This document shows, in pieces, positions 58,870 through 64,000 of a stretch of 64,000 nt of DNA. Positions within the stretch are counted from its first letter, which is position 1. Every line of letters begins with the position of its first letter. The translations under genes were made by a program, and so were the position numbers. A model generated the notes under the pieces. The model saw only the letters and a list, made by a program, of their open reading frames with translations, made no database searches and had not been told where the DNA came from. This stretch comes from Dipteris shenzhenensis. Its lineage: Eukaryota; Polypodiophyta; Polypodiopsida; Gleicheniales. Location of the stretch: the NCBI GenBank assembly GCA_047967505.1, contig CM106539.1, one strand, 5' to 3'.

Positions 58870-59430
58870 TAATTTAAAAAATGGTGTTATGTCTCTTAAG
58901 GCAAGAAAGAGTCAACATACATAAACTAGAATTGGTGATATAATTGGTAGAGTATTTCGTGCAAGAATGTCATTTTTTAAAAACGTTGAAAATGGGCCAA
59001 TTGTTACTTCTCTTAAAGGAATGAAGAGTCACGTACATAAATTAGAATTGGTGAGAAAACTCATAAGTATTTGGCTATGAAGACTTTAATCAATTCTCCA
59101 CAAGGTTCAGGCATATACATCCACTATTTTCTTTTCCGATTGATTACGTGTTTCCCTTCCATAATGGTATGCAAATCAAACATAAAATAGAAGCATGAGC
59201 ACTTTGAAGAATTCCCTTGATTTCATAATGAACCATTAATAAACAGGCCTAACAAGCAAGCCGTCTCGATCTCAAAACTGGATTGAAGAAACCAGAGTCT
59301 CGTCCTTTCCTCTGATCGATCTTCTTCTTCTTCCTTCCTTCCCGTTGTTTCCGCTCCGATTTTCCCTTCATTGTACGCCATCTCTGGAGTCTCTTTTTCT
59401 TCTCTATTTCCTCGACACAGCGCTGTTGCA
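57431..59430. other. No gene recognised; microsatellites
   Basis: Includes GA runs near 57,705-57,760 and a (GT)n run at 58,836-58,868. The frame at 57,436-57,624 has several Cys but no motif that I can name. A duplicated segment (GAGAGAAGAGAGTC.ATTG) lies at 57,950-58,020. Confidence 0.4.
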
Positions 59431-59435
59431 CATCA

Positions 59436-59777
59436 ATGCCAGCTAAGCTGCGTCCTTCCATTAAAACAGGCCTTTGGTTAGGAACGTTTGACACTCCGCA
59501 AGAAGCTGCCATAGCTCGGGATGCAGCTTATGTGTGCTTCGACACCCCACATCTTGATACTCTAAACGAATTCCCCCGATTTCCCACAGGAACACAACCT
59601 GATGAAGGAGGTGAGGTCCACCAGCGTACTGGGATTGAGATGCATTATTTTCAGCGTACTAGGACCAATAGGAAAGGCTTACGTACTGATCCTATTCCGC
59701 CCGTCGTCGGGCCGGTAGGACCTCAACTCCGTCGTCAAATTGTGTTGGTGTGGAAAGTCGTGTGGAGGCACAGATAG
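59436..59777 (+). pseudogene. AP2/ERF domain, C-terminal half only
   Basis: The frame begins with AKLRPSIKTGLWLGTFDTPQ and continues EAAIARDAAYVCFDTPHLD and LNEFPRFP. This is the second half of the AP2 domain and is very close to the gene at 36.3 kb, including the unusual LRPSIK insertion. The GVRR...WIAEIR half, which contacts DNA, is absent upstream. The sequence ATCAATGCCAG just before looks like a splice acceptor, but no first exon is seen within 200 bases. The tail diverges from the other copy. It is probably a truncated duplicate. Confidence 0.7.
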
Positions 59778-59944
59778 CTACATCCCGAGCGATGGCTGCG
59801 TCTTAAGCAGTGGCAGTCCCAACGAAAGGCTTTTTAATTTGATGGAAGGGCGCAGCGTAGCCGGGACTCAGATTTCTGCAATCCATTTTTGAGATCGAGT
59901 GGGCTCGCTTCGGAGCCCAGCATGGACCCTAGATGGTGCACATA

Positions 59945-60300
59945 GGGGAGGTAGAGGAACGAACAAAAGAAAGCGATTGAAGCGGAAAAGAGAGACGTGC
60001 GTTATTAGACTGAGAGGATAGAAGAAAAGAGATTAGAGGAACGAAGGAAAGAGAGCGATTAAAGCGGAAAAGAGAGAAGTGCTTTATTATACTACGTTCA
60101 TATAAAAGAGGTTGCGGCAGTTTGAACTGACGACTCATGGTATCACGTTATTGACCTACCACATAAACTTTGGAGTTACTATATAGCTCGTTAAAGCTTT
60201 GGGATAACGACTCATGGTATCACGTTATCAACCTAAAACGTTATCACGTTATCATGGTATCACGTTACTATATAGCTCGTTAAAGCTTCGGGATAACGCC
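59945..60300. repeat. Short tandem repeats
   Basis: Two copies of about 85 bp (GAGGAACGAA.AAAGAAAGCG, AAGCGGAAAAGAGAGA) lie at 59,950-60,090. Repeats of ACTCATGGTATCACGTTAT and CTATATAGCTCGTTAAAGCTT follow at 60,130-60,300. Confidence 0.75.
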
Positions 60301-60429
60301 ACCTATGGTTACATGATCTTACGATCTGCCAGGCCAAGAGAGTCTCATTTTGGTGAACCGCAATATTTCCAATCGCTTCAGCTGGGCAGAGCTTTTGTGA
60401 GGACATAGGAACATAAAATAGCTTGAAGA

Positions 60430-60850
60430 TTTTCTACATAAAATAGCTTGAGGATTTTCTATTCAACGTGATGCTTGACAAAACCAAATTTCAAGTCAAA
60501 ATATTTTGTATATTCCACTTCGATTAGTATTTTGAGCAACTAGGTGGTGAAGGAAGGGGTGATGGGTGTTGCTACATTGAGGTGATCATATATTGTAGTG
60601 GCAATAGGAAGTTACTCAGTCTCAGCAGTCGATATAGAAATTGTGGCTTGCTTCTTATTGAACCATACGTGTTACTTGGCTAGAAAATATTTCTTAAACT
60701 TTTCTAGAAGTCGATAGGATTCTCCATGAATTGAGAGACTTGAGATGCGGCAAAGGCTATGTTTGATCTATAGGTAACTAGGTACAACTTCATGATACAG
60801 AATTACATAAGATCTTGACTTGCTTTGTCAAATGGAGATGTTGTCTCAAA
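60430..60850 (-). pseudogene. Copia RT/RNase H scrap
   Basis: The reverse strand reads YLVTYRSNIAFAASQVSQFM, matching the YLT.TRPDIAFAVS.VSQFM segment between Copia RT and RNase H. Downstream, weak RNase H pieces follow (STAETE, ATTIYDHL). Stops are frequent. The stretch on to 61,440 shows no recognised gene. Confidence 0.5.
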
Positions 60851-61451
60851 GATAGGTTTAAGCTTATCTGAATCTGATTTATTTGTGTCTTGACATGGAT
60901 CATTTGAAAACATCAAAATGAGTAGCTAACTAAAGATGGAGTTCACCTACATGGGACCCTTTTAAACTTGGAAGCCCACGATTGCACATTACACAAGACT
61001 CATAGGAAGGATCGCTGCTGTCAAATAGAAAGGAGGCCACATGGCTCGAGCATGGGACCATGACATTATATGTGAGGATGATGGCTTTACCATTAAAAAG
61101 GACAAATATGCATGTTAAACAGTTGATGTTGCTCACGTTAATTGTGCAAGCGTGTCCCAAATACACCTAAATGTGGTCTTGCGACTTTGAAAGGCTTTGA
61201 ACCATAGGTTCTTTAATATCATGTGGCATATTGCCCCTTTGTCCATATATCAAACTGTTGATCATAGATTATAGGAACACTTGGAGACCTAGTCGTGCAG
61301 AATTGATATATCAATGTGTCAGTCATTTCATCATTAGTTTAATTCATTATCCATCAAGGTTGCCAATTAATCTGCATTTTGTTGTTGCTAAAGTACTTCC
61401 ATGATGTTTTCTTGTTGTTTGATGACAAAGACCCACGTGTGTGAGTGGGTA

Positions 61452-62949
61452 CACAACAAGACAAAGCAACTATAGACGCACTTGATAGATGCGCAAAATA
61501 ATGAATGCATTTATAGGCATAGCTAGAATAGTGAAAATACGGGCGTGTCTATTCGCACATCTGCACTTTAAAGATGCGGATTTAGATGCCTTTATAAACG
61601 CAGAATAGAGAATACAGAAAGTGATATTTTGGTGCAGGCTGATAAATGTGCATCACTGCTTTCCAAACATTGCCCATGATTACCAAAGCACATCATTTTA
61701 ATAAAAATATCAATGCTTTTTGGCAAACCCACATATACAAAAATTAAGTGAGGTGAGGAGAATGAGACAATATGTAAAATAGTTTTGCCAATATCAAGGA
61801 TGGGCTACTGTTCGATCTCATCCTCAATGAGATCAACCCTTCCCAAACTATCTATTTCAAAATCCAAACCAATGTTGAGATCTACAAATACATTTAACCC
61901 ACTACTACTTGTGCTACTCATGTGCTCATCGAAATCAGCATCACCAATGGTAGGCTCATCCTCACAGGTAATGGCCTTAATATTTGTATCTCCTATCTCA
62001 TGATCATCATTCTCTCTCCTATCACGGTCATTATCACCTCCATGGCCATGATCATCTTCCATATGCTCCATATTAGTAAATGGAACATGGCGTAATAGGT
62101 ATGACATGCCACCACCTATTATTATCTACCATTGGTCGATAGACAACCTAATTCAAACACAAATACAATCATGTTATTTTCCTTGCATCGAAGGTATCAA
62201 ATATTTAAAAGTGAGTATTTTTATATGTGTATGCAAAACCTGTTCAAATTGTTGCGGTAGTACTAGTGTGTCCTTTTACTTTGCCAAAACTTTGTGGAGT
62301 CAATAGTTACAAAGCCACTTGCATGATGTTTGATTGCTACATTAGGGCCTCTTTCCACCACGTCCTTAAACCACTTGAGATCCAAAACATACACAAAGAA
62401 GCGTCGAAAGTCAAGCTTAATAATATCTTGGATTATACCACAGTAATCATCCATGGCTCCATTGGCTCCCTTAAAGCTAGCAATGATGCTGCAATCTTGT
62501 GTGTTTCTCTTATCATCAATCCGTTGTGTCCAAAAATGCTTGCCCTCACACCATATAGCATTGAACATAGTACACTACACCAAGACAAAATCAAATAAAT
62601 AAGCCATCTAAATTGTTGAAAGCTCCTAACTTATGCATAACATTCTATATACCAACCTTGCTCATGCATCCCCTAGCATACTCCCATTCTTCCATTGTGA
62701 TGTGCATCCCCTCGTCTCTCTCTACTCTCTCCATTTTGTCAAGTAGCCAATCCACATGAATATCCTTTTGAACTGCTCTTAGATGTTGAGGGTATGGCAC
62801 ACGAGATCCGTGGTATGTACGAGAGGGACCTTTCTCCTTGTCTTCTTGCCTTTGCATCCTCATATCTTGTCACCCATCTTTTCATCACATCACTATTAAG
62901 CATGCAATAAAGGTTGATATATTAAGAAACTTCATGTCTATTACTTTGC
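61452..62949. mobile_element. CACTA-like fragment D1 with left terminus
   Basis: The terminus CACAACAAGACAAAGC starts at 61,452, followed by decayed GACGC repeats and the 3' half of a reverse-strand tnpD-like gene, as in the left part of element A. Homology stops at CTATTACTTTG (62,949), inside the DUF4218 exon, and switches at once to sequence from the other side of such an element. Many CpGs are lost compared with A. Confidence 0.85.
61807..62945 (-). pseudogene. tnpD-like transposase, C-terminal part (D1)
   Basis: The last three coding blocks are present. They are the end of the DUF4218 region at 62,645-62,945 (GSRVPYPQHLRA, HVDWLLDKMERVE, MEEWEYARGCMSK), the DUF4216 exon at 62,263-62,568 (MFNAIWCEGKHFWTQR, VYVLDLKWFKDVV, FVTIDSTKFW) and the acidic tail at 61,807-62,107 (DDHEIGDTN, GDADFDEHMSS, LIEDEIEQ). 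The tail is in one open frame here, whereas element A has a frameshift in it. Frame changes occur near 62,270 and 62,860. Confidence 0.85.
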
Positions 62950-64000
62950 TCCGTCTATTTGCGCATCTACAGACTCGCATCTATCGGCACGTCGATATAA
63001 CAGATAGACGCGTCTATAGATGTGCTTTTAGATGATCTGTAAAAATTTTAAAAAATAGAAAGATGCATACATAGACCCGCTTATAGATGCTCTACAGAAT
63101 CTTTTTTTTTAATAGAAGCAGAATTTTGTGTGGTTAAACAAAATGCTGTATATGTTGTGTATGCTATGTGCTTACAAGAATCCAATTTCCACATTGTATA
63201 ATTCAATTCTTATAGCCAACCACATTTTAATTAGCACATCTATAGCGGACGATTACAATTCTGAATAAAACATTACAACTCCAAAATGTTTAGTTCACAA
63301 GGCATTCATTGATAGAACGTTGCACAAGGAAATTGAAAGCCCAAAAAATAAAAGGAATGTATATTAATTCATAGCCCAAAAAGTGCTTGTATGTACATAT
63401 ACCATGAAGCCAAGCCACGTCTTGTGGCTTCAAGTACAAAAAATAAGATGAGTGTATATCAAGAGAGACACGAATCTAATCCAATGGCTTCAAGTACAAA
63501 AAAGAGTAGCTAGCACTACTTCTACGACTAATCTAAGTTCTCAGCATCCTCGCACCCTTCTTCCTCATCTTCTTCCTCCTGATCAGCCCTAGGGCCCTAT
63601 AAATGAGGGACAACATGTATCAATGTATAAAAAAGAAAATCCTTATTTATTGACATTATTAGCTTGGATATACTACTCCTCAATAATCAACCTGGCATCA
63701 TAGAAGTGCCTCCATGTATCTCCTTTGTGATGGTGGCAGTGGTAGGCTGTCTCAACGGGAGTAGGGTACGTGCCCATGATATCAAGTTGTAAGATGGCAC
63801 AATTTACAGAGGGGTTAGTATAGAGAAACAACCTCCTAATAAACCACATAAACACAATATAATTTGAGATCGATACTTACAAATTGGGCCTCCCATGATT
63901 CAACACCCCCTGCTCCAAAATGCACGTTTTCATATTGCTCCATTTGCATCCTTCATGCCTCCATGTGCTGTAGATTGGGGTCTACCTTCGCTGCCTTCAT
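62950..64000. mobile_element. CACTA-like fragment D2, runs off the window
   Basis: From 62,950 to 63,100 it holds decayed GCATCTATAGACGCG repeats, then a 3' flank like that of elements B and C, then a reverse-strand tnpA-like gene. The orientation is like the left half of element B. The right terminus sequence (CACAACAAG...) is absent at 62,950, where it joins D1. The element continues past 64,000. Confidence 0.8.
63538..64000 (-). pseudogene. tnpA-like gene, 3' part (D2)
   Basis: The last exon is 63,596-63,538 (acidic, ending in TAG). The previous exon lies at about 63,665-63,790 and encodes the IMGTYPTPVETAYHCHHHKG segment. Its splice acceptor, which is AG in A and B, has changed to AA here. 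The first exon's end (ESWEAQF-type, then GTAAGT) is near 63,880 and the exon continues beyond the window. The damaged splice site and a deletion near 63,655 indicate a dead copy. Confidence 0.75.

Noticed and set aside
33779-61452. GTA lies just after the right terminus of C and just before the left terminus of D1, which could suggest one target duplication.
   Set aside because: The two ends point away from each other and a 3-base match is likely by chance.

Overview
The window is nuclear DNA of a land plant with a repeat-rich genome. The evidence is Copia and Gypsy retrotransposons, En/Spm (CACTA-type) transposons with both tnpA-like and tnpD-like genes, AP2/ERF domains, GT-AG introns and AT-rich spacers. 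The sequence does not allow a safe placement within plants. Almost everything that can be recognised is mobile or captured DNA. Only one short AP2/ERF gene and one SET-domain frame look intact.

Layout. 1-10.1 kb holds an unusual locus. Two arrays of a degenerate repeat (1-1.08 kb and 7.77-9.16 kb) flank decayed genes for a ParB-like plus N4/N6 DNA-methylase-like protein, an FCP1/NIF-type phosphatase-like protein and a SET-domain protein. Palindromes of the type GAGAATGGCAC...GTGCCATTCTC lie in an intron and between the genes. 10.1-13.2 kb carries scraps of CACTA, Copia and LINE elements. 13.2-19.7 kb is mostly featureless, with a Gypsy integrase scrap and two small LTRs. 19.7-24.1 kb is a CACTA-like element (B) broken by a Copia element (24.1-28.7 kb), which is itself interrupted by two 246/247-bp MITEs. 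A decayed Gypsy (28.7-30.3 kb), a GA microsatellite and a CACTA-like end (C, 33.0-33.8 kb) follow. 36.0-36.7 kb holds an AP2/ERF gene behind a 105-bp duplication. 37-43 kb is AT-rich with local tandem repeats and small LTRs. 43.3-47.2 kb is a second CACTA family, with one copy's end nested in another. 47.4-48.65 kb is a decayed transposase of another family. 48,818-56,428 is a structurally complete CACTA-like element (A) with a 3-bp AAT target-site duplication. The rest holds a minisatellite, a half AP2 domain, a Copia scrap and two joined pieces of the A-type family (D1 and D2).

How the parts relate. In the A/B/C/D family the tnpD-like transposase and the tnpA-like DNA-binding gene are transcribed divergently from a central block of GCGTCTA-type repeats. 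The same repeats lie at both ends, presumably as binding sites for the tnpA product. The 1-10 kb locus brings together three domain types linked to chromatin and DNA modification, with palindromes that could be protein-binding sites. That makes it the best candidate here for an undescribed element. Several of its stops are TGA at plausible former CGA codons, as expected from decay of methylated CpG, so this copy is probably dead.
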